From Gammaproteobacteria bacterium (GTDB lineage: Bacteria > Pseudomonadota > Gammaproteobacteria > Xanthomonadales > SZUA-36), in assembly GCA_021772915.1 (NCBI GenBank), contig JAJFLB010000046.1, positions 1 to 64,000 on the forward strand: a DNA stretch of 64,000 bases, given 5' to 3'. This document shows positions 52,208 through 60,712 of the stretch, piece after piece (within the stretch, counting starts at the first letter, position 1; each line of letters opens with the position of its first letter). The notes under the pieces are model-generated. The model worked only from the letters and a program-made list of their open reading frames with translations, searched no databases and had not been told where the DNA came from. Position numbers and translations under genes: made by a program.

Positions 52208-53338
52208 ATGAATTTTGAGTTAGACGCAAAATACCTGGATGTCCAGGAGCAGGCTCGCGGGTTCGCGCGCTCCATCGAGCACCTGGCGGTTGCGGCCGAT
52301 GATATGAGTGAAGTCCATCCCGGTCTGCTCGAGGCATTGCGAGAAAGTGAATTAAGCCGTCTGATGGTGCCGTCTGAATATGGTGGGGTGTCAACCAGCC
52401 TTGACCCCCTGGCCATTTGCCTGGTCAGGGAGGTGCTGATGGCGACCTCCTGTCAGGCTGATTCCCTCTTTGCCATGCAGGGGATAGGCAGCTTTGCGAT
52501 CACGGTCAGTGGTTCAGATAAGCAATGTAAACAATGGTTGCCCAGGATCGCCAGCGCCGAATGTCTTCCGGCGTTTGCGTTGACGGAACCCGGGTCGGGG
52601 TCGGATTTGAAATCTATCAAGGCCGAAGTCGTGAGCGAAGGGGATGGCTTACGTCTTAATGGTAAGAAGTCCTTTATATCAAATGCTGGTGCGGCGGCCT
52701 ATTACATTGCATTTGCGCGGGATGGTGGTGGGTTCTCCATGTTCCTGGTGCCGGCGGATAGCAATGGTGTCAGTGTAGAGCCCACACCTGATGTCATTGC
52801 ACCGCATGTGATGGGTGAGGTTACATTCGACAATGTGCGCGTGCCCAACGATGCTCGTCTTGGGGAGGGTGGCGACGGGCTTGACCTGGTGTTGGCTACG
52901 CTGGGGGTATTTCGCGTTTCGGTCGCGGGTGCAGCCGTGGGGCTTGCGCAGGCTGCGCTGGAAGAGGCGGTCCGTCATACAAGTACTCGAATCCAGTTTG
53001 GCCGACCGCTGAACCGGTTGGGCCCCGTTGCGCAGATGCTTGCCGATTGTTGGACGGAAATTGAGATGGCGCGTCTGATTACTTATCGTGCCGCCTACCT
53101 GGCGGGGACGGATTCACTGGCAAACGTTCATTACTCATCCATGGCCAAGCTTGGTGCCAGCGAAATGGCAAGCCGCGTGGTTGACCGGTGTGTGCAGATG
53201 ATGGGTCGTTTTGGCTTGATCAGGAACTCTAAAATGGAGCGTCTGTATCGGCAGGCGCGACCCATGCGAATATATGAGGGGGCCTCGGAAGTCCTTCGCC
53301 AGAGCATAGCGAAAAAACTCAGCGAGGAATTTCTGTGA
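52208..53338 (+). CDS. acyl-CoA dehydrogenase
   Basis: A 376-residue acyl-CoA dehydrogenase. Domains in order: MNFELDAKYLDVQEQARGFARS helical start, PAFALTEPGSGSDLKSIKAEV with GLRLNGKKSFISNAGAAAYY, the middle barrel, then STRIQFGRPLNRLGPVAQMLADCWTEIEMARL and the C-terminal MMGRFGLIRNSKMERLYRQARPMRIYEGASEVLRQSIAKKL. The glutamate in MRIYEGASEV matches the catalytic base of short-chain-type enzymes. It is followed by an SDR whose GTG start overlaps its stop (GTGA). Confidence 0.94.
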   Translation: MNFELDAKYLDVQEQARGFARSIEHLAVAADDMSEVHPGLLEALRESELSRLMVPSEYGGVSTSLDPLAICLVREVLMATSCQADSLFAMQGIGSFAITVSGSDKQCKQWLPRIASAECLPAFALTEPGSGSDLKSIKAEVVSEGDGLRLNGKKSFISNAGAAAYYIAFARDGGGFSMFLVPADSNGVSVEPTPDVIAPHVMGEVTFDNVRVPNDARLGEGGDGLDLVLATLGVFRVSVAGAAVGLAQAALEEAVRHTSTRIQFGRPLNRLGPVAQMLADCWTEIEMARLITYRAAYLAGTDSLANVHYSSMAKLGASEMASRVVDRCVQMMGRFGLIRNSKMERLYRQARPMRIYEGASEVLRQSIAKKLSEEFL

Positions 53339-54087
53339 TCGACTTACGGCTTCAGGACAAGGTTGCTATTGTCACTGGCGCCAGCCGTGGCCTTGGCCGT
53401 GCGGCGGCAGTGGCGTTGGCCGAGCAGGGTGTCGATGTACTGGCGGTTGCCAGGTCGCAGGATGAGTTACAACAACTGGAAGCCTCCCAAGCAGGCAAAG
53501 TCAAGGCTTGTCGGTGCGACATGGCTGATATTGAGGCCGTGGCGAGCCTGCCGGCAAAGGCAATTGAAGCCTTTGGTCGATTGGATATTGTCGTCAATAA
53601 TGCCGGAATAGCGCCGGCCGGGTTATTCCTCGAACAGGATGACCAGGTGTGGCATGAGGTGATGGCCATCAATGTCACTGCACCTGCAATTCTGGCGAAG
53701 GCGGCCGGCCGGCACCTGGTGGCGCAAAGTTCTGGCAAGATCATTAATATTGCATCGACGTCCGGCATTCTGGGCAAGCCGTTGCTGGTTGCGTATTCAG
53801 CAAGCAAGGGTGCCCTGTTGCAGTTTACCAAGGCACTGGCCGCAGAGTGGGCGCGCAAGGGTGTACAGGTCAACGCCATTGCTCCCGGCGCTTTTGAAAC
53901 GGACGCGCAGCGGTTGGTACTGGACTCACCTGATGTTCTCGCCCGGCGGCTCGGAAAAATTCCTGCGAAACGAATGGGTGCAGCGAAGGAGATAGGCCCA
54001 ATGGTCTGCTACCTGGCCTCGTCCCTTTCTGATTTTGTAACCGGCAGTGTCTTTGTAATGGATGGAGGTGAATCGAGCAAGCTGTAG
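53335..54087 (+). CDS. short-chain dehydrogenase/reductase
   Basis: A 250-residue SDR with GTG start overlapping the acyl-CoA dehydrogenase stop. It has VTGASRGLGRAAAVALAEQG near residue 12, CDMADIEAVASL, NNAGIAPAGLFLEQ, catalytic Ser in NIASTSGILG, YSASKGALLQFTKALAAEWA (Tyr-x-x-x-Lys) and the ending SLSDFVTGSVFVMDGGESSKL. It would interconvert a hydroxyacyl- and ketoacyl-CoA or an alcohol and ketone within the operon's pathway. Fifteen bases separate it from the following TetR gene. Confidence 0.93.
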   Translation: MIDLRLQDKVAIVTGASRGLGRAAAVALAEQGVDVLAVARSQDELQQLEASQAGKVKACRCDMADIEAVASLPAKAIEAFGRLDIVVNNAGIAPAGLFLEQDDQVWHEVMAINVTAPAILAKAAGRHLVAQSSGKIINIASTSGILGKPLLVAYSASKGALLQFTKALAAEWARKGVQVNAIAPGAFETDAQRLVLDSPDVLARRLGKIPAKRMGAAKEIGPMVCYLASSLSDFVTGSVFVMDGGESSKL

Positions 54088-54102
54088 CGGGCTCGAGAGT
54101 GT

Positions 54103-54714
54103 ATGAGTATGAGTAAAAATCAGCAAACAAACAATGCTCTGAGGCTCCCCGGTACCCGTGGTGGCAAACGACGGCAGTTGATACTGGCTGCTTTTCACGA
54201 TTGCATTATCAAGAAAGGTTACGCGAAAACAACTTTGCGTGACGTTGCAAAGGGTGCGGGCATGACCGCCAGTCACCTGCTTTACTATTTCCCCGGTAAA
54301 GACGCGATGTTGATACAGTATTTCGAAAATGTTTCCCAGACCATCATCGAGCGGCTTGAGGTTCTTCAGTCCGAGACCCCACAACGCCAGGTGGAACTGT
54401 TGGCCGAGTTGTTTTTTACCGGCAAAGGCATCACCCGGTCTGAAATCGGCTTTATGCTTGAGTGTTTTGGTGTTGCGGTCCATGACCAGCACTTGAAAGC
54501 ACACAAGACCAAGTTGGACCGATACTGCAAAGACTACTTACGGGACTTGTTCAGGGTGTCTCCCTGTGGCCCTGATGGGGCAGAGGACGCGGCTGAAATC
54601 GGTTACTCGATGTTGATCGGGTTGCGGACCGCGGCGTATTTCGACAGAAGTCTCAAATTATCCAGGGCCCTGGAGCTGTTCCGTGCCGAGCTGCTGAATC
54701 TTGCCGGTATCTAA
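54103..54714 (+). CDS. TetR-family transcriptional regulator
   Basis: A 203-residue TetR regulator with the DNA-binding domain at about residues 20-70: RRQLILAAFHDCIIKKGYAKTTLRDVAKGAGMTASHLLYYFPGKD, recognition helix around MTASHLLYYF. The ligand domain is all-helical. In-frame ATGs at 54103 and 54109 compete. It lies inside the plus operon and is the best local candidate to bind the TTGAA dyad upstream of that operon (51254) and perhaps the sister sites at 6.1, 6.3 and 60.6 kb. Confidence 0.92.
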   Translation: MSMSKNQQTNNALRLPGTRGGKRRQLILAAFHDCIIKKGYAKTTLRDVAKGAGMTASHLLYYFPGKDAMLIQYFENVSQTIIERLEVLQSETPQRQVELLAELFFTGKGITRSEIGFMLECFGVAVHDQHLKAHKTKLDRYCKDYLRDLFRVSPCGPDGAEDAAEIGYSMLIGLRTAAYFDRSLKLSRALELFRAELLNLAGI

Positions 54715-54749
54715 CGGACAACAAGTGATTTAACTAGAGGTGTAATACC

Positions 54750-55163
54750 ATGAAAACCAAGCAAAAACTAGCCATTCATGAGCTGCTGAGCCGGGTTGCA
54801 TATTGTTTCGATGCGCGTGACCTTGAAGGTATCAAAAGTTGTTTTGCTCCAGACGCAAATATGTTGGTCAACATTGCCGGTGGTCAGACTTTTGGCCCGT
54901 TCGAAGGACGCGATGCCATCATGGACCTCATGAGTGGCACACTCGCTGCCCAGACTGACACCCGGCGGCACATCATTTGCGATATATTTTTCGAGTCAGA
55001 GGGTGAGCGCGAAGCGGTGGTAGTGTCTACGCTGTTGTTGTCTTCCGTCGCGGACGGTGAGATCAGCCTGGTCACCAGCGGTGTTTATCGGGACGTGGTT
55101 AAAAGCGTGGACGGGGCATGGCTGTTCGCCAACCGTAATCTTGATCTGGATATGCCCTTTTGA
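54750..55163 (+). CDS. SnoaL/NTF2-like family protein
   Basis: A 137-residue NTF2-fold protein: KLAIHELLSRVAYCFDARDLEGIKSCFAPDANMLVNIAGGQTFGPFEGRDAIMDLM at the start and SLVTSGVYRDVVKSVDGAWLFANRNLDLD at the end, the SnoaL_4 layout. Function unknown; possible ketosteroid-isomerase or dehydratase type. Three bases separate it from the following MaoC-type hydratase gene, so they are probably co-translated. Good GAGG site upstream. Confidence 0.82.
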   Translation: MKTKQKLAIHELLSRVAYCFDARDLEGIKSCFAPDANMLVNIAGGQTFGPFEGRDAIMDLMSGTLAAQTDTRRHIICDIFFESEGEREAVVVSTLLLSSVADGEISLVTSGVYRDVVKSVDGAWLFANRNLDLDMPF

Positions 55164-55166
55164 GTT

Positions 55167-55625
55167 ATGACGGACTCCTTGCTTAACGCTGAACTGTTGT
55201 CAAATATAGGTCGTTCTGCCGAGCCCAAAACCGAGTTGGCAACACGCCGGGATATTCGCAAGTATTCCGTCGCGACCGGTCAGCGATTGGAAAAATTCCT
55301 GGCGGGCGACGAAGCGCCACCCCTCTACCACATGGCCTTGTTCTGGGACGTCGTGGGCCTCGACGAACTAACCCCGGACGGGGTTATTGTGGATCACCTG
55401 CTACCGGAATTTCCGCTCAAACGGGCCATGGCCGGTGGGTTGAAGATAGATTACTTTCAACCGATCCGGCCAGGGGACACGCTGGTCGCCACGCGTACCT
55501 TGACGGATATTTATCAAAAACAGGGTTCCAGCGGACCGCTGATCTTTTACGAGGTTGTTATGGTCGTTGAGACTGATACCGGTACACCGGTTTTGACCGA
55601 GACAGCTACCCGGATATTGCGGTGA
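55167..55625 (+). CDS. MaoC-like hydratase, FAS1_DH N-terminal type
   Basis: A 152-residue protein matching the N-terminal half of bacterial MaoC-type double hot-dog hydratases (FAS1_DH-like): DIRKYSVATGQRLEKF, PPLYHMALFWDV, LTPDGVIVDHLLPEFPLKRAMAGGLKIDYFQPIRPGDTLVATRTLTDIYQKQG. It lacks the catalytic Asp-x4-His of MaoC, which is supplied by the partner subunit encoded next (GTGA overlap). Such heteromeric pairs, like ChsH1/ChsH2, hydrate 2-enoyl-CoA intermediates of steroid side chains. The adjacent DUF35 and Ltp2-like genes strengthen that comparison. Confidence 0.85.
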   Translation: MTDSLLNAELLSNIGRSAEPKTELATRRDIRKYSVATGQRLEKFLAGDEAPPLYHMALFWDVVGLDELTPDGVIVDHLLPEFPLKRAMAGGLKIDYFQPIRPGDTLVATRTLTDIYQKQGSSGPLIFYEVVMVVETDTGTPVLTETATRILR

Positions 55626-56044
55626 GCACCCTGTCCGGGATTCGCCAAGCCCAACCTGGGGACCTGCTGCCACGGACAGATCATGTCACTGATACGAAGC
55701 AGCAGTTCATGTATAACGCGGCACTCTGGAACGCACACCGGATTCATTTCGACCTTCCTTATGCAACCGACGTAGAAGGTTATCCCGGCCTGGTTATTGC
55801 CGGGCCGTTGATGGGCGAGTGGTTGACCCAATGTGTCCACGATTGGCTTGGTGATGAAGGTGTGATTGTCTCCTTTGAGTTTTCCAATCGCCGGGCGGCC
55901 TACGTGGGAGATGTGCTGCATTCCGAAGGCAAGGTGCTTTCCACTGAACCGGAAGCGGGAACGGCAGCGCTGGAACTACAAGTTGTCAATGCAGCCGGTG
56001 AGGCCGTGACCCTTGGCGCCGCCGTGGTGAGGTTCCACAAGTAG
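55622..56044 (+). CDS. MaoC-like hydratase subunit
   Basis: A 140-residue hot-dog protein with GTG start overlapping the previous stop. It has the motif WNAHRIHFDLPYATDVEGYPGLVIAGPLMGEWLTQCVHDWLG, containing the MaoC Asn/Asp-x4-His-type element and glycine-rich loop, followed by VSFEFSNRRAAYVGDVLHSEGKV. Hydrates a 2-enoyl-CoA together with the preceding non-catalytic subunit. Catalytic assignment by motif; substrate unknown. Confidence 0.85.
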   Translation: MSTLSGIRQAQPGDLLPRTDHVTDTKQQFMYNAALWNAHRIHFDLPYATDVEGYPGLVIAGPLMGEWLTQCVHDWLGDEGVIVSFEFSNRRAAYVGDVLHSEGKVLSTEPEAGTAALELQVVNAAGEAVTLGAAVVRFHK

Positions 56045-56060
56045 TGGGCAGGTGGGACAC

Positions 56061-57233
56061 ATGAGTTCCCTGCGTGGCAAAACAGCCATTGTCGGAATGG
56101 CTGATACAAAGGTTGGAAAACTTCCGCATATCGGTGCCACGGAGTTATGTGTCGAAGCGGCCATGCTGGCACTTGAAGATGCCGGGATCAGCAAAGACCA
56201 GGTGGATGGTCTGGTGACATGCCACTCAATGACCGAACCGCATATGTACCATGCCGAAGCGGTTGCCGAATACATGCAGATATTTCCGCGCTATTGCGTT
56301 ACCGCGAATGCGGGTGGTGGAACCACTTTTTCGGTCCTGCAAAATGCCGCAGCAGCGATCGCAACCGGTATCTGCAAAACGATTGTCATCAGTATGGCGG
56401 ATTGTTTGCGCACCGGTCTCACCCGTGACCAGGCAATGGCATTGCAGTCTTCCACCGGTCATCCCCAGTTCGAGATCCCTTACGGTCCTACGGTGCCGGC
56501 CTTCTACGCCCTGATTGCGCGCGCGCACATGGAGCAGTACGGGACGACACCGGAACAGATGGCTGCAGTGGCGGTTAACGGTAGAAATTATGCCGCAATG
56601 AACCCACGTGCACAGATGCGGGACCCCATCACGATCGAAGATGTTCTGGCTTCCCGCATGATTGCAGACCCACTGCATCTACTTGATTGTTCACTGGTTT
56701 CAGACGGTGGGGCAGCGGTTGTGCTGACGTCTGCAGAGCAGGCGAAGGACTTTCCGACGGATCCCGTCTATCTGCTGGGGTTTGGTGAAGGACATGGCCA
56801 CGAGCATATCTCGCAGGCGCGCAGCCTGACCACCTCTGCTGCTGTGGAGTCGGGTCGCCGTGCATTCCGCATGGCGGGTATGGGTCCCGGTGACATATCT
56901 GTGGCGCAAATTTATGATTGCTTCACACCGGTGTTGCTGATCGAGTTGGAGGATTTGGGTTTTTGTTCCAAGGGTGAGGCTGGCGCATTTGTTGCTGCTG
57001 GTGAAACGGCGCTCACGGGTTCCTTGCCCATGAATACCAACGGTGGGTTGCTGTCTTACTGCCATCCGGGTAACCCGGGTTCCATGTTCGGGTTGACCGA
57101 GGCGGTGGCGCAACTGCGTGGAGACAGTGGTGAGCGTCAGGTCAGTAATGCTGAAACGGCACTTGTGCACGGCCAGGGTGGCATCATGTCCAGCCACGCG
57201 ACCGTGATCCTGGGACAGGAACAGGTCTTGTGA
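56061..57233 (+). CDS. SCP-x/Ltp2-like thiolase-fold aldolase
   Basis: Start at the ATG at 56061 (AGGTGGG site); a GTG three codons earlier is possible. The 390-residue thiolase-fold protein starts GKTAIVGMADTKVGKLPHIGATELCVEAA. At the usual nucleophile position it reads TANAGGGTTFSVLQNAAAAIATG, so the active Cys of true thiolases is absent, as in SCP-x/Ltp2-type retro-aldolases. The C-terminal GGLLSYCHPGNPGSMFGLTEAVAQL and LVHGQGGIMSSHATVILG are retained. In steroid degradation Ltp2 with a DUF35 partner removes a side chain by retro-aldol cleavage. The next gene is a DUF35 protein. Confidence 0.88.
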   Translation: MSSLRGKTAIVGMADTKVGKLPHIGATELCVEAAMLALEDAGISKDQVDGLVTCHSMTEPHMYHAEAVAEYMQIFPRYCVTANAGGGTTFSVLQNAAAAIATGICKTIVISMADCLRTGLTRDQAMALQSSTGHPQFEIPYGPTVPAFYALIARAHMEQYGTTPEQMAAVAVNGRNYAAMNPRAQMRDPITIEDVLASRMIADPLHLLDCSLVSDGGAAVVLTSAEQAKDFPTDPVYLLGFGEGHGHEHISQARSLTTSAAVESGRRAFRMAGMGPGDISVAQIYDCFTPVLLIELEDLGFCSKGEAGAFVAAGETALTGSLPMNTNGGLLSYCHPGNPGSMFGLTEAVAQLRGDSGERQVSNAETALVHGQGGIMSSHATVILGQEQVL

Positions 57234-57646
57234 GCGAGCACTCGGGAAAGGTTTGTCCACAATCCCGGCCGGGGACAGAGCCCTACTGGCAAGCCTGTAA
57301 GCGACACGAATTTCTGATTCAACAGTGCAAGGAGTGCGGTAACCACCAGTTTTATCCGCGCATCATTTGCACCAGTTGTTCCTCCAGGGCGGTTAACTGG
57401 ATACCTGCTTCGGGTCGTGGGACGGTATTGACGTGGACGGTTGTCCGTCGTGCAGTTTCCAACGCATACGCCGCTGAGGTTCCCTACGTCATTGCTTTGA
57501 TCAAGTTGCAGGAAGGACCGGTGCTTATGAGTATAGTACGTGGCTGCGAGCCGGAATCGATTCACGCCGGTATGACCGTGGAAGTCAGTTTTGAGGAGTG
57601 GTCAGACCAGGTGTCAATGCCGGTGTTTGTCACCACATCCGGGTGA
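57230..57646 (+). CDS. DUF35 zinc-ribbon/OB-fold partner protein
   Basis: A 138-residue Zn-ribbon plus OB-fold protein. The four cysteines of the ribbon are at IQQCKECGNHQFYPRIICTSC (about residues 30-50), followed by the OB-fold WIPASGRGTVLTWTVVRRAVSNAYAAEVPYVIALIKL. DUF35 proteins bind thiolase-fold partners and supply acyl-CoA binding, as in ChsH2 and the aldolase Ltp2. Its GTG overlaps the thiolase-fold gene's stop (GTGA), a strong sign of complex formation. Completes a hydratase-aldolase module with the two upstream MaoC genes. Confidence 0.9.
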   Translation: MSEHSGKVCPQSRPGTEPYWQACKRHEFLIQQCKECGNHQFYPRIICTSCSSRAVNWIPASGRGTVLTWTVVRRAVSNAYAAEVPYVIALIKLQEGPVLMSIVRGCEPESIHAGMTVEVSFEEWSDQVSMPVFVTTSG

Positions 57647-58674
57647 GTAACGCCGTTGGCCAGCACATTAACCCCATGAGTGATCGCGGAGCCTGGTTGG
57701 GTCTCACGACCGAGGAAGCGATTGATCCGGACCTGCCCATTTGTGACGCACACCACCACCTGTGGGATCACCCCGGCAGTCGTTACCTGGCAGATGAATT
57801 CCGGCGTGATATCGCCGGGGGTCACCATGTTGTCAAAACAGTATTTGTGGAGTGCCTGCAATTTTATGCCGAGAATGCCGAAGAAAAATTTCGACCCGTC
57901 GGTGAAACCGTCTTTGTCAATCAGGCCACGGTCAGTACACCACCTGATTCAAGGACACAGATAGCGGCCGGTATCGTCGGTTTTGCCGATCTGACACTGG
58001 GAAATAATGTGCGGCCCATACTTGAGGCGCACATTGAAGCCAGTCCGCGGTTTCGCGGGATCCGCCACGCCACTGCCTGGCACGCCGATCCAAAAATCCA
58101 CAACGCGCACACCCGGCCACCTGAGCGTTTGTTGGGGAATGAGGTGTTTCGGTCGGGGTTGATGTGCCTGGCCGATTTGGGGCTGAGCTATGATGCATGG
58201 CTTTTCCATCCCCAATTGCCGGAGCTTGTTGAGCTGGCACAGACTGTCCCCCAGCTCAGCATTATTCTGAACCACATGGCTGGGCCTTTGGGTATCGGGC
58301 CCTATGTTGATAAGCGTGAAGAAGTGTTCCAGCAGTGGCGGCATAAAATGGCGGAGCTGTCCGTTTGTGAGAATGTGTGTATCAAACTCGGTGGCCGTAC
58401 CCTGACCATGAGTGGCTTTGGCTGGCACAAAGCTGAGCGCCCTCCAGGCTCCGTTGAGCTGGCTGCGGCCATGACACCTTATTTCGATACCTGTATTGAA
58501 TTGTTTGGTCCCGCGCGCTGTATGTTCGAAAGTAATTTCCCGGTGGACCGTGCTTCCTGTTCCTACACGGTGCTGTGGAATGCGTTCAAACGCTGTTGCG
58601 AAGAGTTTTCGGATTCAGAACGTGCCGCGTTGTTTCATGATACCGCTGCCCGGGTCTATCGTCTTGCCAACTGA
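57643..58674 (+). CDS. amidohydrolase-2 family metal-dependent hydrolase
   Basis: A 343-residue TIM-barrel amidohydrolase. Start is the GTG at 57643, overlapping the DUF35 stop in the GTGA manner used throughout this operon; the ATG at 57676 is the alternative. Metal ligands are suggested by ICDAHHHLWDHPGSRY (His-x-His), with LSIILNHMAGPLG and CMFESNFPVDRASCSYTVLWNAFKR later in the barrel. The group includes lactonases and decarboxylases (LigI, ACMSD). Last gene of the operon; its 3' end overlaps the convergent cofD gene by 19 bases. Lactone or acid product processing is likely but not proven. Confidence 0.88.
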   Translation: MSNAVGQHINPMSDRGAWLGLTTEEAIDPDLPICDAHHHLWDHPGSRYLADEFRRDIAGGHHVVKTVFVECLQFYAENAEEKFRPVGETVFVNQATVSTPPDSRTQIAAGIVGFADLTLGNNVRPILEAHIEASPRFRGIRHATAWHADPKIHNAHTRPPERLLGNEVFRSGLMCLADLGLSYDAWLFHPQLPELVELAQTVPQLSIILNHMAGPLGIGPYVDKREEVFQQWRHKMAELSVCENVCIKLGGRTLTMSGFGWHKAERPPGSVELAAAMTPYFDTCIELFGPARCMFESNFPVDRASCSYTVLWNAFKRCCEEFSDSERAALFHDTAARVYRLAN

Positions 58675-59612
58675 TCGATAAAATCCAGGCAAGCCCGGCC
58701 AAGACTGATCCGGTCTTCAAGGGTCCTCATCACGGATTGTGTGGCCATGCATGCCATTCCATGGGTTTCGACGGTATTGGTCAAATCGACGTCCTCGTTG
58801 TCGAGTACAAAACCGTCGAGAAAATCAGCGTAGTGTGAAGCCACCCGTTCAGCCGTGTTTGGTATACCCAACTCCTGCATCATTTTTACCGCCGGGCCCT
58901 TGATGGCCGCACCGCCAACCACGGGTGACACGGCTATTATCGGCGCTTCGCAGGCAATCAACTGCTCTCGAAAACCCGGTACCGTGAGTATTGGGTCAAT
59001 ACTGACATAAGGATTTGAAGGACACAGGATCACACCGCCGAGCCCAGGTGAGGTCAGCCAGTCTGTGAAATCCGGATTAATATTTGCCCGTGTCGAGCCT
59101 TCGAACTCAAACCCCCTAACTCTGGGAACGCATTTTTCACCTACAAAATAGTGTTGGAAATCCAGACTTCCGTTGTCGGTCAACACACGTGTGCGTACGG
59201 GTTCGTTGCACATTGGAAAAATCTTGTGTTCAATACCAAATGAGCTTGCCAGTGAGGCCGTAACATCCCCGAGGGTAAAACCCTTGCTCAACAGGCGTCT
59301 TCGTTCCACATGCATTGCCAGATCCTTGTCACCCAGAGCAAACCAGGTTTCACCACCAATTTCTTTCAACGCCTGCATGAACTGCCAGCTTTCATCACCA
59401 CGGCCCCAGCCTGTTTCAGGATTGCCGGTGCCGGATAGGGTGTAGATCAGGGTGTCAATATCCGGCGAAATATGAAAACCCAGGTGATCGAAGTCATCAC
59501 CGGTATTAACCACAAAAGCCAGTTCTGCCGGACCGAGCAGTTTGCTAAGGCCCAAAGCCAGTTTGGCGCCGCCTACACCGCCGGTGATTGCCAAGGTTCG
59601 CTTGCCGCTCAT
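58656..59612 (-). CDS. cofD: CofD, 2-phospho-L-lactate transferase (F420 biosynthesis)
   Basis: A 318-residue CofD/FbiA-type enzyme that joins a phospho-lactyl (or phosphoenolpyruvyl) group to Fo, forming F420-0. Motifs: ITGGVGGAKLALGLSKLL at residues 9-26, VVNTGDDFDHLGFHISPDIDTLIYTL near 34, GWGRGDESWQFM, GFTLGDVTASLA, and LCPSNPYVSIDPILTVPGFR near 192. All the expected conserved blocks appear intact, indicating a working enzyme. It overlaps the amidohydrolase 3' end tail to tail and lies 18 bases downstream of cofE on the same strand. Proteobacterial occurrence of this family is restricted, so it is a useful marker of F420 production. Confidence 0.95.
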   Translation of the reverse strand: MSGKRTLAITGGVGGAKLALGLSKLLGPAELAFVVNTGDDFDHLGFHISPDIDTLIYTLSGTGNPETGWGRGDESWQFMQALKEIGGETWFALGDKDLAMHVERRRLLSKGFTLGDVTASLASSFGIEHKIFPMCNEPVRTRVLTDNGSLDFQHYFVGEKCVPRVRGFEFEGSTRANINPDFTDWLTSPGLGGVILCPSNPYVSIDPILTVPGFREQLIACEAPIIAVSPVVGGAAIKGPAVKMMQELGIPNTAERVASHYADFLDGFVLDNEDVDLTNTVETHGMACMATQSVMRTLEDRISLGRACLDFIDQLARR

Positions 59613-59630
59613 AATTAGCGCTCAGAAACC

Positions 59631-60395
59631 CTAGAGAAACAGGTCTTCTGCAGGTGGCCGCACACTGTCACCGGCGTGTTGCGGACTGTCCATGACATCC
59701 AGGCCACGCACGATCGCAGCAGGTATACCCTCGATGGTCTCACCCATGACCAACATCGCAGCGGTGGCGATAGAGTCTGCATGATTTGACATGGTGACCT
59801 TTAACTCGCGGTTGTACATATCAACGTTGCCACGGTGGTCATCGAGTACCTTGACACCGGAGCTACCGATAGCAATACCAACTGTTCCCAGACGCCAGGG
59901 GCGGTTGATGCTGTCGGAGATGATGACACCGTGACGCTTGCCCGTGAGCGCCGTCAGCTCATCGCGCAAGCGCCTTGCCGACGAATCGGGATCCTGTGGT
60001 AATAGCAGCGCAGACTCACCTTGACCATGGTCGACATTCGACTGGTCAATTCCCGCGTTGGCGCAGACGATCCCCAGACGGTGGCGTACAATAATTACCC
60101 CGGGGGCTTTGCGCACGACGGAGGTGGACTCCTGCAGGATCAGTTCGACCAGACGGGGGTCTTTGTCCGTTTCCTCTGCCAGCTTGACGGCAGCAGGTGA
60201 TGGACTGATGCTACTCAACAGCACTTGCCGCCCTTCCGACTTTGACACGATTTTTTGTGCAAACACCAGGATATCTCCATCATCGGGTTCAATGCCGGCG
60301 TCGTTCATTGCAACCACAATTATGCGGGCAAGATCGTCACCGGACTCGATGAGCGGAATGTTCTTCAGTGGGTGGACGGTAAGTTTTGTCGGCAT
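59631..60395 (-). CDS. cofE: CofE, F420-0:gamma-glutamyl ligase
   Basis: A 254-residue CofE/FbiB-type ligase that adds glutamate residues to F420-0 with GTP. Signature parts are the N-terminal LKNIPLIESGDDLARIIV with DGDILVFAQKIVSKSEGRQVLL, the middle GIVCANAGIDQSNVD, RLRDELTALTGKRHGVIISDSINRPWRLGTVGIAIGSSG and the C-terminal TAAMLVMGETIEGIPAAIVRGLD. Length and motifs fit stand-alone CofE; there is no fused nitroreductase domain as in mycobacterial FbiB. First gene of a cofE-cofD pair; divergent from the FrhB-Kor operon with a TTGAA dyad between. Confidence 0.95.
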   Translation of the reverse strand: MPTKLTVHPLKNIPLIESGDDLARIIVVAMNDAGIEPDDGDILVFAQKIVSKSEGRQVLLSSISPSPAAVKLAEETDKDPRLVELILQESTSVVRKAPGVIIVRHRLGIVCANAGIDQSNVDHGQGESALLLPQDPDSSARRLRDELTALTGKRHGVIISDSINRPWRLGTVGIAIGSSGVKVLDDHRGNVDMYNRELKVTMSNHADSIATAAMLVMGETIEGIPAAIVRGLDVMDSPQHAGDSVRPPAEDLFL

Positions 60396-60595
60396 TCTAT
60401 TTGTGGATTGTTGACTGCAGGGATCATGACGGTATATTTTTCGCCAACCAATAATAACCGTATTTTCCAGCGCGTTTGCGGGAATTTTTCTATAATTGTC
60501 AGCTCGCTACGTCCTGACAAGTGTTAACAGGCCCTCAACAACTGGGCTTCAAATGCTGGTAATGCAAATTTACTTCTTGTTATCATGCAGCCAAC

Positions 60596-60610
60596 TTGAA
60601 TTTAGTTCAA
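60596..60610. promoter_or_regulatory. candidate operator TTGAA-N5-TTCAA, copy 4
   Basis: Reads TTGAATTTAGTTCAA within AACTTGAATTTAGTTCAA, in the 317-bp divergent region between cofE and the FrhB-like gene. It matches the 51254 site at 13 of 15 core positions including flanking AAC. This would place F420 biosynthesis and an F420-linked redox complex under the same control as the catabolic operons. No other feature is seen in the gap. Confidence 0.55.
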
Positions 60611-60712
60611 AATGGATATCATGACTCATCGCCAATCTACAGGATTGCACATGTATGGACCAAAGATTTTTTAATGTACAAGACCTGCAAAATCTGGATT
60701 TGACAGCAGACA

